DNA of 14,639 bases from Goniomonas avonlea (GCA_003573635.1 QUTJ01031668.1:1-14639), one strand, 5' to 3'; positions 1 to 8,982 are shown, numbered from the stretch's first letter. Translations and numbers: made by a program. Notes: generated from the sequence alone by a model not told the origin.

Positions 1-81
1 TGTCCATCAGGTGACCGGCAATGTGTGACAGTGTCCACCTCAGGTGACGGACAATGTGTGACAGTGCCCACCCAATGTGTG
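1..81. repeat. Minisatellite, about 31-33 bp unit, two copies plus a partial
   Basis: Two adjacent copies (1-31 and 32-64) share the core tcaggtgac..aatgtgtgacag, and a third copy breaks off at about 65-81. The array lies inside the last visible intron of the acyl-CoA synthetase gene on the minus strand and may continue beyond the left edge. Confidence 0.8.
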
Positions 82-103
82 TCCACGGTCGCAAGCACAA
101 TAC

Positions 104-2120
104 CTGATGCTCTGGGGCTGGCAGGAGGCGGACCCTCACGCCGGCAGCTTCCGCTACAGTGCCGTTTAATGCAATATTACCTGTTGCACAGTTTCAGACC
201 CTCAAGATCACAGAATGACTCAGGACGCAGAGCTGATCGCATTCTTTGTGAAGACAGAAAAGGAGCGTTTCATGACTGGAGAAAGTGCGCGAACCAGTTT
301 CCGTGAGCCCGTAGCCGGCGATGACTGTGACACCGACCACGCGCTGCAGAAAGTCGACGACGGAGGAGCGGAGTGATTGTCCGCCCACAACCACCGTGTG
401 GAGTCGCGCACCTGGGCGGGCAGGCTTACAACAGTGTCCTGCACGCGCCCCTGGGGGATGGCACGCCACGCGCACTCGCAGACCCATCACTCTCCCACCC
501 ATCGCTGACCCACCATTGAGAGTTGTGGATAATATCCGTCGATCTACCTCCCTAGCTAAACGCCGAGGGGCTCAGGGTGACAAGCTCTGCGCATCCTGTT
601 CCGCACCCATCACTCACCCATCGCTCTCCCATCACTCTCCCATCACGCATACACCAAAGCAGCACGGGCATCACACACAACACCCACCTAGCAAGGCGAA
701 CCCGACTCACACCACACCATCGCACATCGCACATCGCACATCGCACATCGCACATCGCACACACCACACCACACCACTCGCACACACCACTCGCACACAC
801 CACTCGCACACACCACTCGCACACAGCATCGGTAGCACACAGCACAGAGAACAAAGGCAGCACGCGCATCACACACAGCAGGGACCACAGGAGCAAGGCG
901 GACCCGACTCACCAAGCAGGTTGCGAGCAGCAGCCCTCTGCTGAAGCAGCACCTCACCCGGCGCCGCGTCTGGGGGACACCGCACCGAGCTGAGATCAAC
1001 CAGGACATTGTACAACCGAGGTGCCCCGAACAGCACCGTCGGCTGCACTGCTGCACACACTTGGAACACTGTGAAGCGCTGTAGCGGCGCTGGGGGATCT
1101 TGCTCAACCACAGCGACGCGGCCGCCGTTGTACCAGGTCACCCAAACCTGTGAGCGATTGCTTGGTTGGCTGCACACGGTGCTGGGGACTCACATGGTGT
1201 CGATCGGTGATGTACGACAATGGCTGATAAGACAGTGCGACGAGAACTGGGGCAGGATAGGACACCAAGTCGGACATCCAATTCTGCGACTGCACAGTGA
1301 CTCCTTTCGGAACACCCGTTGAGCCTGCTCGGCAGTGAGTTCGCAAAAACAGGTTTTGCGTCAAACCTGAGGTAAAGATAACCGAAAAGACTGACTCAGG
1401 TATTCGACTGAGAGCATCGGTCTCAGAAGGAGGGGAGGCATGGAGCTCTTGAGCTCCCAATTGAAGCACGTCCTCAAAAGAAGTGACGTCGGCGTCAGGG
1501 GACTTCGGCTGGCAGGGGCGACCTGACAGATTGAGGTCCATAACAATAATGCGAGGCGCATCAATATTCCTCTCTAAGAGTGCTGTTCTGAACAAAGGGA
1601 GCATTCCGACGTCGCAAACTATTCCTGAGACTTTGGTTGAGGCCAAAATCGCGACAAGGGATTCACGGGACATGTCAGTGTGCAGGGGGATGCTGATCAT
1701 GTTGTGCAGCGTGCACCCCAAATCGGCAAGGTACCATTCAATTCTGTTTGGTCCACAGATTGCAACCCGTTTTTCCTGGAAACCTCGCCCCTCTCCAGAC
1801 TTGAGCAGTGCGGCCAAACCAGCGCCGAAGCAGTCTCCGAGTGCAAACACACTTTCGTAATGGAGCCAACCAAAGATCAAATGGGGTTCGCCTTGGACTG
1901 CAATACCAAGGCAGGGCTTTTGAGCATGTAGCTTAAAAGCCGCGGTCACAGTTGCTTTCAGTGTCGCGGCCCGCTCGGGCACACAAGTGGGATGATCTTG
2001 CGGGGGTTGAGTATCTAACCGCAAAAAGTCTGGAAATGATGCCACGTGTCGAAGGCCGTTCTTTCCCATGATCAGGTTCGAGTGATGCATCGCTAGCCTT
2101 CGCAACACGCCACTCATCAT
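104..2120 (-). CDS. Long-chain acyl-CoA synthetase (AMP-binding family), partial, at least 5 exons
   Basis: The family activates long-chain fatty acids with ATP and CoA, through an acyl-adenylate, to acyl-CoA; it is usually membrane-associated. Phase-consistent exons in transcript order are 2120-1367, 1324-1194, 1147-913, 411-295 and 180-104, giving 438 codons in the window. The conserved P-loop FTSGSTGVPKGV (about residues 249-260) is split by the first intron, in phase 1. Further family landmarks are NRIEWYLADLGC (exon 1), a QPLSYITDRH block, NGGRVAVV, APRLYNVLVD, a VVVGGQSL block and the adenylation motif GYGLTET (about residues 406-412). The C-terminal third, with the TGD and lysine motifs, is outside the window. 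I chose ATG 2120; the open frame further upstream has no ATG. Between APRLYNVLVD and VVVGGQ about 30 residues typical of the family are missing, so an exon may lie unrecognised in 912-412, or the protein is shortened. The acceptor at 411 could instead be at 450, in the same phase. The family call is firm; subfamily and chain length are unknown. Confidence 0.85.
662..710. repeat. Duplicate of the intron 5' end (partner copy 865-912)
   Basis: On the minus strand both copies begin GTGAGTCGGGT(C/T)CGCCTTGCT and continue to a shared TGTGTGTGATGC.CGTGCTGC stretch with small indels. They lie about 202 bp apart, so the 5' splice donor itself has been copied into the intron. Confidence 0.75.
719..760. 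repeat. Tandem repeat (ATCGCAC)6
   Basis: Six perfect 7-bp units lie inside intron 3 of the acyl-CoA synthetase gene, followed by a short ACACC-rich stretch. Confidence 0.95.
776..827. repeat. Tandem repeat (ACTCGCACACACC)4
   Basis: Four 13-bp units, the last with one mismatch, lie in the same intron between the two copies of the duplicated intron start. Confidence 0.95.
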
Positions 2121-2308
2121 CTCAGGAGCTTTAGGCCAGAGGGTCGGACCCCCGCATCGACTGCGAGTCTGCGACACTACCTGAAAACTATAATAATATT
2201 ATATTTTGTTTAATAGTTTGATATTTACTATCTAAATAATACTCCATAGGCAACCTTCCTCATCTCTATTTAAACGTGTGGCCCACACATTTCGTTGTTT
2301 TCGCCGAC
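2121..2308. promoter_or_regulatory. AT-rich bidirectional promoter region
   Basis: This 188-bp gap separates divergent start codons at 2120 (-) and 2309 (+). From about 2183 to 2275 it is strikingly AT-rich compared with the GC-rich genes on both sides, with TATA-like stretches (TATAATAATATTATATT near 2190; CTATTTAAA just before 2275). The role is inferred from position and composition; no specific factor site is recognised. Confidence 0.6.
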
Positions 2309-3721
2309 ATGGCGAAAGAGGTGGATGACATCGGGGCGTTGCTCGGGCTCCCTGACGAGCTGCTGGTGTCACTGCTCACATTTTTTGATGCAGTCAGCCT
2401 TGCTAGATGTAGTTGTTGCTGCGTTACCATTTATCGCGCCAGCCTGGCGACTCCGGATCCTTGGTGTTCGGCCTTCGGGAGTCTCGTTGATGCCAACGCC
2501 TCCCTGCCAGCAGAGTCTTGCGAGGCTTCTGTCTGGCGTGCCAAGGCAATCGCTGCCAAAATGTTGCAACAAGGTCGTGGCGCGCCCCCTCGACACTGTG
2601 GCTTCCTCCCTCGGAAGTTTTTCCTTCAAGGAAGGTCAGGGCACAGCATCAGTTTTCTTCCTGAGTTCGGAATTCTCGTTCTCTTTGGGGGGGCGACCGT
2701 TGGGTACCGGTTCCGCAATGATGTTGATTTAGTGTTTGCTGGTGATGGTGCCCTCCATAAAGTTGGAGTGTGCGGCACTTCGTTTGAAGCCGGTTGTCCG
2801 GTTCCCCCTCGCTGGCTGCACACGGCGGTTGTGGTGCCGGGCACGTCGATTTTATGCATTTACGGCGGTCTCCTTCAGTCAAGTTTGCCGTCACATGACT
2901 TGCACTTACTGTGGCTTGAACCACGCGGTGAATCGTTTAAAGTCGTGGCTCGTCCGCACGCAATCAGTTCAACGAACACCGTCGATGCTCAGAAGCGTGG
3001 CGGACACTCCGCTGTCATGGTCCAGACACAAGAGAATCTGGCGATGATGGTTATATTTGGTGGTTTGGTTGCCCCGCAGCAACCGACAAGCCGCGTGTCC
3101 ACCCTGACTTTGCCCACTGGGCTGGACGTGGAAGGCAAGCCGCACATTCTGCAGCCCGATGCTCGGCTGGAATGGGCTGAGGTCACCACCTCCGGCACTG
3201 CACCGGAGCCACGCTGGTGCCACTCTGCTCTGGTGACCGGGAATGATTCAATGGTTACTTTTGGGGGGTGGGGGGTCGGAACTCCTCAAACCCGATTTCT
3301 GAATGACGTGCATGTGCTAGACACCACGACCTGGACCTGGTCCACGCCACGCGTCTTCGGCGTGCCACCCTCTCCACGATGCCAATGCTGCTGCTTTGCC
3401 CCGCCGACTGGCTCGGAGGTTGGAAACTGGATGTATTTGTTTGGTGGAGCCAACCACGCGGAGACTGCCGGGAGCGATGTGCCGTACGGTGACCGGGTCG
3501 TGGACTTATCTGACTTGCGCGTACTCGATATGGACTGCTTCGCGTGGGTACCGGTGCACCCCAACTTTGGGTATGCGCCGCTCCGCGGGGGCGTGAACGC
3601 TGGAGTAGGCTTGGGTGAGGGGCGTGCGATCATCACTGGTGGCATGAACAGCGACTCAGGAAGCGATGAGCCCAACTTTCTCTCAGATGTCGTTGAGCTG
3701 AAGCTACCTGGTTTGGGCTAA
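2309..3721 (+). CDS. F-box/kelch-repeat protein
   Basis: A single uninterrupted frame of 470 residues. An F-box-like segment at about residues 14-53 starts LPDELLVSLLTFFDAVSLARC and ends near PDPW. It is followed by six kelch-type units, each marked by a hydrophobic strand and a Gly pair: LFGGAT, IYGGLL, IFGGLV, TFGGWG, LFGGAN and ITGGMN, at about residues 108-465. Five to seven kelch units make a beta-propeller. In known F-box/kelch proteins (FBXO42 in animals, the ZTL/ADO group and others in plants) the F-box binds SKP1 in an SCF ubiquitin ligase and the propeller recruits the substrate. That role is inferred here. I chose ATG 2309; the frame extends upstream only through a GTG at 2276. No signal peptide or membrane segment is seen. 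The substrate is unknown, and there is no LOV domain. Confidence 0.88.
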   Translation: MAKEVDDIGALLGLPDELLVSLLTFFDAVSLARCSCCCVTIYRASLATPDPWCSAFGSLVDANASLPAESCEASVWRAKAIAAKMLQQGRGAPPRHCGFLPRKFFLQGRSGHSISFLPEFGILVLFGGATVGYRFRNDVDLVFAGDGALHKVGVCGTSFEAGCPVPPRWLHTAVVVPGTSILCIYGGLLQSSLPSHDLHLLWLEPRGESFKVVARPHAISSTNTVDAQKRGGHSAVMVQTQENLAMMVIFGGLVAPQQPTSRVSTLTLPTGLDVEGKPHILQPDARLEWAEVTTSGTAPEPRWCHSALVTGNDSMVTFGGWGVGTPQTRFLNDVHVLDTTTWTWSTPRVFGVPPSPRCQCCCFAPPTGSEVGNWMYLFGGANHAETAGSDVPYGDRVVDLSDLRVLDMDCFAWVPVHPNFGYAPLRGGVNAGVGLGEGRAIITGGMNSDSGSDEPNFLSDVVELKLPGLG

Positions 3722-4014
3722 CAATCAGATGTTTTTGCGTCAGTTGCCCCTTGTATCCGTCGTTTTTTCTGTGCGAGCCCGGTTTTTTCATTTTCACCAG
3801 CGAACCCACAAGCACCCTAGTATCATATCATACACTGGACAGTCCAGAGCAACCCGAGAAGCCCCAGAGCATCTCGCGGCGTTAGGTTTCGCCATCTGTA
3901 TTGGCAATTGGATCAGTATCAGCAAAGTCGTCGTCAAGGATGCCACTATGTTTGCCGTTGGCATGTTCTAATCAAAATCGTTGGAAATCGGCATAATTGA
4001 TTGGGCGTCGTTGG

Positions 4015-4034
4015 TATCGGCATAATTGCCGATA
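4015..4034. terminator. Perfect 8-bp hairpin between convergent 3' ends
   Basis: TATCGGCA (4015-4022), a TAAT loop and TGCCGATA (4027-4034) form an uninterrupted stem. A degenerate copy of the left arm and loop precedes it at about 3987-3998. A role in 3'-end formation is only suggested by its position between two convergent genes. Confidence 0.35.
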
Positions 4035-4204
4035 AAGATTCGTGCGGGTACTGTCACCATGTGATTGTTCCATATGCAGCCTAGCTGCAAGAGCAGGGGG
4101 CACGCGCAGACGCAGCAGCCTCGGGGTGTTACGCCGGTGTACCGGCCGCTGCCAGAGTTGTAATCGCTCAGATCGCCTGCAACCAGCCCCAAGAGCTCAC
4201 TCGT

Positions 4205-4430
4205 CAATCCTGATTGTAACCCACCACGCACTCAGTTACACCCCACCCACGTTTGTTACGCCCAGCCCACGAACAGCGATGTGGGTGTCTCTACACCCCT
4301 CCCTGAACGTGTTGTGCCTCTAGTTTAAACCCAACCCACACACAGCCAAATGTGATAGATGTCGCTGGTCGCACCAAATGTGATGGGTGCCTCTCGATTA
4401 CACCCCACCCTGGTCGCACCAAATGTGACC
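4205..4430. repeat. Degenerate minisatellite, TTACACCCCACCCA and CACCAAATGTGA motifs
   Basis: A TTACACCCCACCC-like motif recurs at about 4234, 4256, 4291 (variant), 4324 (variant) and 4398. GGTCGCACCAAATGTGA occurs at about 4369 and 4412, with a partial copy near 4346. Spacing is irregular. The block lies just beyond the stop codon of the minus-strand B-box/polyQ gene. Confidence 0.6.
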
Positions 4431-4435
4431 AGGAC

Positions 4436-4928
4436 CTAAATCCAAGCGGGAAAGGAGGCGACAGGAGCAGACACAGCAACCTCAAGGTTTCGCCCGTGTG
4501 TCTGCGGCCTCGCTGCACTCAGCACCCCCAGTCTCGGTCTCCGACTTTTCGGCAAGGAGTGAGTCGGCTCTGGGCCGCACAGCGGCTGGGGGGCGACTGC
4601 AGGACAAGAGGCTGCCTGGAGCTCAGGCCAGGCCTGACCAGTGTCGTGGACGCTGAAACTGACATGTGGCTGTTGGTAATATTGGTGGTGCTGGTACTGG
4701 TGCTGGTACTGGTGCTGGTACTGGTGCTGGTACTGGTGCTGGTACTGGTATTGGTGCGGGTGCGGGTGCAGCTGGTGCTGGTGCTGGTGCTGTGAGTGTG
4801 GGGGCTGCTCTTGTTGTTGGTGGTGGAGGAGGTGGGGGTGCTGCTGCTGTTGCTGCTGCTGCTGATGCTGATGCTGATGCCTGTGCTGTTGCTGTTGTTT
4901 CTGTTGTTGCTGCTGCTGTTGTTGCTGT

Positions 4929-4979
<51 letters not shown>

Positions 4980-7584
4980 GGCTGCTGCTGTTGCTGTTGC
5001 TGTTGTTGCTGTTGTTGTTGCTGCTGTTGCTGTTGCTGCGGCTGCTGCTGTTGCTGTTGCTGCTGGTGCTGTTGCTGGTGTTGCTGGTGTTGGTGCTGGT
5101 GCTGCAAGCTCTCCAGAATGAACGCGGATGTGGAGTAAGGCTGCTGCCAGTCTCCGTCCCGCGCCAAGTTGCTTTGGTGTGCTGCGGCCTGGGAGGAGCC
5201 CCCGTCTGGGGCAGTACGCGGTCGGAGCCAAGCAGCGACTGAGTCTGGCGGCTGCACAGAGGTCGGAGCTGGGGGTTGGTCCCAAGAGGCAAGAGGATCA
5301 GCTGCCCGCGGAACACTGGAGTTGGCGCTCTGGGAAGACACCTTGTTCACTGGAGCTCGGGGTGAAGCCAAAGGCGAGTTGCTCTGGTGATTCCGCTGGG
5401 ATCGTTGGGGCGACCTTGACCGCTGCATGTGTGACTGCCACAGGTCATACTGGAGAGAGAGTTGTGACGGCGTTGGTGGCGGTGGACCGTCGCCAGGGAG
5501 GGAGGACGCAGAAGGGCGACGTTGCGGCGGCAACGGGGAAGGAATCCATGGTGGGTGTGTGGCGTTGTGATCGTCGGACTCGTGGAGAAGCGTCGGTGCA
5601 AATGGCGGTGAGCTTTGGAAACTGTGGGGGTCGCGGCGTGGGGCTGGGGCAGTGCGATCGTTGGTCGTGAGACTGTTCCGGCCCGTGCCAAAGTCAGACA
5701 AGGGTTGGGGATTGTGAAAGGGCGAGGCTGCGTCAGGGAGGTACTCCGGGAAGCCAACCGTGGGAGCGGGAGAAGCGGATCGGGACGATGGCGCCTTCGT
5801 TATGTCGGCAGAATAGTTGACGGTGTCCGCCTTTTGCCTGTGCGGTCGGTTCCAGGGGGCAGAGAGAGGCCGGTCACCGGACGTGATATCCCGAATTGGC
5901 TCGGACCACCCGGAGGTGGGAGCATGGGGAGGGATTCCAGATGCGGAGGGATGAGGCGTGGCTTGAGCTTGGCTGGCGAGTGGGGGTGGTTGCGAGGATG
6001 GTGTTGAATGTTGCAGGTCCCAGTCGGGGCTCGTGACCGGTTGGATAAAAGGTTGAGTTGACCACCAAGGCTGCGACAAGGGTCTAACCGGGGATTGGGA
6101 GGCGTGGAAGATGTTCGGGGAGTCGCCTTGGGATGAAGAGCTCTTCCATGAAACACCACCGACGTGATCCTTGACGTGAGGGTGGGAAGCAGTGACGTGC
6201 AGAGAGGCATCCTGCGCCGGGGTTAGCGAACATGAGCCAAGTGTGCCGCAATGGCCAGCAAGCGGAGATTCCAAGCAGATGTTGTTGATGAGCAGGTACG
6301 TGACAGTGAAATTATGACAGTAACTGTACTGTGCACGAGCCAAGTGTATCAAACCAGACTTGACAATCTGACAGCACCATTGGTCATGAAACGCTGTTTG
6401 TTGTGGCCGAGAATTGGTGTCACCTCATCACAGAAAACGAAGTCACACTCTTGGCACCACCGTGTGGCGAGCTGCTTCGAGCATGCATCACACATCCGCC
6501 CCACGCCAGTGCTTCCCGGCAACGGTTCGGGCATGGTCGAGCCACTGCGTTGCTTCCACGCTGCGGTTCTCAAACCTGTAAACTGACCGCTGCGACCTTG
6601 AGTTCGAATCGAGTGTCGACGAAAAGGCTTTCTGCTCCTGCTCAGATCGGGTGTCGACGATTGACTCTGAAAATAAGGGATGCAGTACCTGATCGTGGCA
6701 GGCATAGAGAGGGGCGTTGGAGGCAACGATGCACTACCTGGCGCGGCTGGAGCCTCCAGGACAGCAGCAGACAAAAGTTCAGACTCGACCAGCTGCTTTC
6801 GGTCCAGATAGGTGCTAACCTTGGGTCGACTGAGAGGGTGGTTCGGAACGACGCTGTGAGGGTGCCGTCCAATCAACCAACCGCCAACAGTATCGCTGTA
6901 ATCTGGGGCAGTGTGCGGGAGCACTGGAGGTGGAGTCTGTGAGCGCCTGTTGTGTAGAGGGTTCGGTTCGGCGTGATTTGGAGGCGGTGGGGGCAGAGCT
7001 GATGCTTCATTTTCTAGTGGAAGGGGTGGAATTGCGTCCAACAAATCGGAGTGATCTCCAAATGAGCGATTTCCTGTGTCATTTTGCTGGCGATGATCGC
7101 GAGTGACCTCTGGCGGCACTTGAGCTGCCGGCCAGAAAGCATCGGGAAGAGGTGACACTCCGGGAAGAGAAAACCAGGAAGGGGATACAACTGGGTTATC
7201 TGGGGAGATTTGAGCTGCGAGCGGTGAGAGGGACCAACCATCGGGCCCACGGTCAAAGTCATTGCTTAGCCCATCTGGGGGGTGCAAATAGTGGGGCTTC
7301 AGTCCGCCGCTTTCACTACCATGATGTAAGCTGGTTGTTGAAGGATGTCCGGTTCGGAACATTGAAGTGCGCTTGAGCTCCCTTTGAACGAGAAGCCCTA
7401 TTGGCATCCCCATTCCAGACACATCAAGAGAATTATGAGCCCAACGATGCGCGCTCGGGAAAAGCTGTCGAGAGGACCTTGGCCGCGCCTGCGTCATAAG
7501 TGGAGTCGGGAGCTCTGGGATGGGGGAGAACTCATATTCACGGTCTGGGAACACGCGCGTGTTTCCGCTCCTCCACCCCGGCAT
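4436..7584 (-). CDS. B-box-like zinc finger protein with a long Gln/His-rich tail
   Basis: Two exons, 7584-6424 (387 codons) and 6211-4436 (591 codons plus TAG), joined in phase 0 across a 212-nt intron (GTGACA...GCGCAG); about 978 residues. The first ~360 residues are low-complexity, rich in Pro, Ser and His. A B-box-like finger straddles the intron: Cys365, 368, 377, 380 and 385 in exon 1, then His392, His397/399 and His403 in exon 2. The C-x2-C-x8-C-x2-C-x4-C spacing and the DASLH block resemble CONSTANS-type B-boxes, which usually mediate protein contacts. The Cys normally just before the Asp is absent at the junction. After ~350 more disordered residues comes a Gln tract (about residues 755-860, interrupted by Pro, Lys and His), then a Tyr-Gln-His-Gln repeat and a short non-repetitive end. 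No catalytic domain is seen; function is unknown. The ATG at 7584 is the first in frame. Confidence 0.7.
4687..4755. repeat. 12-bp coding repeat giving Tyr-Gln-His-Gln
   Basis: The unit GGTACTGGTGCT on the plus strand repeats about five times with little divergence and reads YQHQ on the minus strand, near the C-terminus of the B-box/polyQ protein. The near-identity of units suggests recent expansion. Confidence 0.9.
4800..5115. repeat. Coding CAG/CAA/CAC microsatellite (polyGln/His tract)
   Basis: A plus-strand TGCTGT/TGT/TGG-rich stretch encodes Gln and His on the minus strand. The longest Gln runs are roughly 19 and more than 25 residues, separated by single Pro codons and one Lys. CAG and CAA are mixed, often as a CAACAG hexamer. 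Every other frame is also open and yields homopolymers (Leu, Ala/Val, Ser/Asn, Ala/Thr); those are shadows. Confidence 0.95.
6212..6423 (-). other. Intron of the B-box/polyQ gene
   Basis: A GTGACA donor follows FCDE and a GCGCAG acceptor precedes DASLH; both sides are phase 0. The interval is open in one frame on each side, so readthrough products exist on paper, but retention would break the zinc finger. Confidence 0.6.
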
Positions 7585-7737
7585 CGCCAGCCGGAAAAAC
7601 TGACCATATCTATCTTATTAAAATATGCAACTCTTCATACAGACATTCAGTGGGTTGTGGCCTGTTCATACAGGTCACGTCAACTTCAAGGCCGTTTCCC
7701 AACCGAAGGCTCGTCACGGCGCAGACGCCTGCGGGCG
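7585..7737. promoter_or_regulatory. Short divergent promoter region
   Basis: These 153 bp separate the start codons of the B-box/polyQ gene (7584, -) and the CCDC42/CFAP73-like gene (7738, +). An AT-rich core at about 7603-7630 (TATCTATCTTATTAAAATATG) contrasts with the GC-rich flanks and is the best candidate for a shared core promoter. No specific transcription-factor site is recognised. Confidence 0.5.
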
Positions 7738-8982
7738 ATGGGGGATGAGTACCATGCCGAGCAGGCACCATCCATGCAGCAGCTCAATTTGGACCATGTG
7801 TCCCCTGCAACACGCCTGTTGGAGAAGAGACGGCAAATGTTCGAGGTTCAGGAGGCCTTGGAAGCTCAGAAGGAGGAGTTTGCCAGACGCGAGGATTTGT
7901 TCAAGCGCCGAGAGGAGCAGCTGCGGAAGAAGGACATTGATCTCCAGGAATCATTAATCCGGTTCAATAAATTCTTGCAGGTATGGTTGTCCGCCTTGTG
8001 AGTTGTTCTCACCGCCCTCTCCAGGAAAACGATGCAAAGCGCGCTCGTGCAGAGAAAAAGGCTGCTGACGAAGTGAAGATGAGATCACAGAAGGAGATGG
8101 AGGTGGAACAGCTCACTCAGACCTTGGAACAAAATACCAAGGAGAAGGAGAAGATGAAAGTGGTCCTTGAAAAGAACTTACGTTATTTGAAGTACTTGGA
8201 GCAAGTGCTCGAGACGACAGAGGATTACACGGAGATCGCAAACTTGCTGGAGCGTTACGAAACTTTGACTGATCATCATAAGGATCTTACAGAATGGGCT
8301 CAAGAGTGCGCTGAGAAGAGTGATCTGTGTCGGTCCGAACTGCAGAACCTGGGCAAGGTTCGTTCACTCGTGTGATCGATGCTGTTTGTGGCTGACTTGC
8401 CTGCAGGATGGACAAGACACGAAACTGAAGGGTCACAACGAAGTGGCTACCCTTCAGATGAAATTAGAAGCACAGCAACTTGAAACGATGAAGCATACCA
8501 GCATGATGGAGCGCCGCATCGTCGAGTCAGCAGAAAAGACGCTAGAGCTGGGGAAGATCCGCTGGTGAGACTCTTACCTTCTGGTTGTGGTTTCTGGGTG
8601 CAAACCTGACTGGGCTCTCCTAGGGCGATCGAGAATTTGTACGAGCGGTGTCGGTCACGCTCGAAAGCCAACACTCGTTTGTATCACAAGGATATCAACC
8701 AACAGCTCAAGGTGGCGCAAGACTTCATGATGGATCTTGGGTTCATTGTCAGGGTGAGTGACCATGACTGAGCTTCACCAGGTCTCACTGTCTGCACAGG
8801 GGTTCGCGAATTTGAGCAAAACAGACAAACTGGCCAAGCCAAAAGCAGTCGCGGAGGGCGACAAGAAAGAGGAGAAGCCCGAGCGATCACGGAAACAGGA
8901 GCGACAGCGGGATCAAGAGCGGGATACTGCGTCAGAAGAAGCGTCATCAGTTCGAGGCTCCGTCCTGTCAGCCGCTCATTGA
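7738..8982 (+). CDS. CFAP73: CCDC42/CFAP73 family flagellar coiled-coil protein (DUF4200)
   Basis: Exons 7738-7980, 8025-8357, 8407-8564, 8624-8753 and 8800-8982 join in frame to 348 residues; human CCDC42 is about 316. The N-terminal block TRLLEKRRQMFEVQEALEAQ, the KEEFARRE.LFKRREEQL stretch and IRFNKFLQENDAKRARAEKK are hallmarks of the DUF4200 family. Later landmarks are LRYLKYLEQVLE, ERYETL..HH.DL and GKIRWAIENLYERC. Almost the whole chain is predicted coiled coil; the last ~50 residues are a Lys/Glu/Arg-rich tail. In Chlamydomonas FAP73 pairs with FAP100 in the MIA complex, which tunes inner-arm dynein; animal CCDC42 is needed for sperm-tail formation. The wording of the N-terminal block is closest to CFAP73, but the paralogue choice is tentative. 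The four introns are only 44, 49, 59 and 46 nt, all GT-AG. ATG 7738 is the last Met before the conserved region with plausible length; 7774 is an alternative. Confidence 0.85.

Larger units (their letters stand above)
412..912 (-). other. Repeat-rich intron 3 of the acyl-CoA synthetase gene
   Basis: This 501-nt interval starts with a canonical GTGAGT donor (912) and ends in a CAG acceptor (412); flanking phases match. It holds a duplicated copy of its own 5' end and two tandem-repeat blocks. I found no convincing coding exon in it, although roughly 30 family residues are unaccounted for at this point. Confidence 0.6.
3722..4435. other. Intergenic region between convergent genes
   Basis: These 714 bp separate the stop of the F-box/kelch gene (+) from the stop of the B-box/polyQ gene (-), so they should hold both 3' untranslated regions. 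I find no canonical AATAAA on either strand. A near-direct repeat (TCGTTGG.ATCGGCATAATTG, about 3977-3998 and 4008-4027), a perfect hairpin and a degenerate minisatellite are present. The short frames here lack coding character. Confidence 0.55.

Noticed and set aside
719-827. Regular short repeats resembling an array with spacers
   Set aside because: The units are contiguous 7-mers and 13-mers without unique spacers, inside a eukaryotic intron; this is not a CRISPR array.
321-944. Plus-strand 207-codon His/Thr/Pro-rich frame
   Set aside because: It reads across the GYGLTET exon in antisense and then through intron tandem repeats, so its composition simply reflects CACATCGCAC-type repeats.
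2276-2308. Upstream start for the F-box/kelch protein
   Set aside because: The extension begins at a GTG within the AT-rich promoter gap. The ATG at 2309 precedes the F-box at a normal distance.
4666-5242. Plus-strand frames encoding polyLeu, polyAla/Val and a Gly-Ala-like protein, superficially like membrane segments
   Set aside because: They are complementary reads of the CAG/CAA tract. The coding assignment rests on the minus-strand frame that continues far beyond the repeat on both sides.
6596-6615. GAGTTCGAATC, like an internal tRNA promoter (B box)
   Set aside because: No cloverleaf, acceptor stem or A box can be built around it, and it lies within coding sequence of the B-box/polyQ gene.
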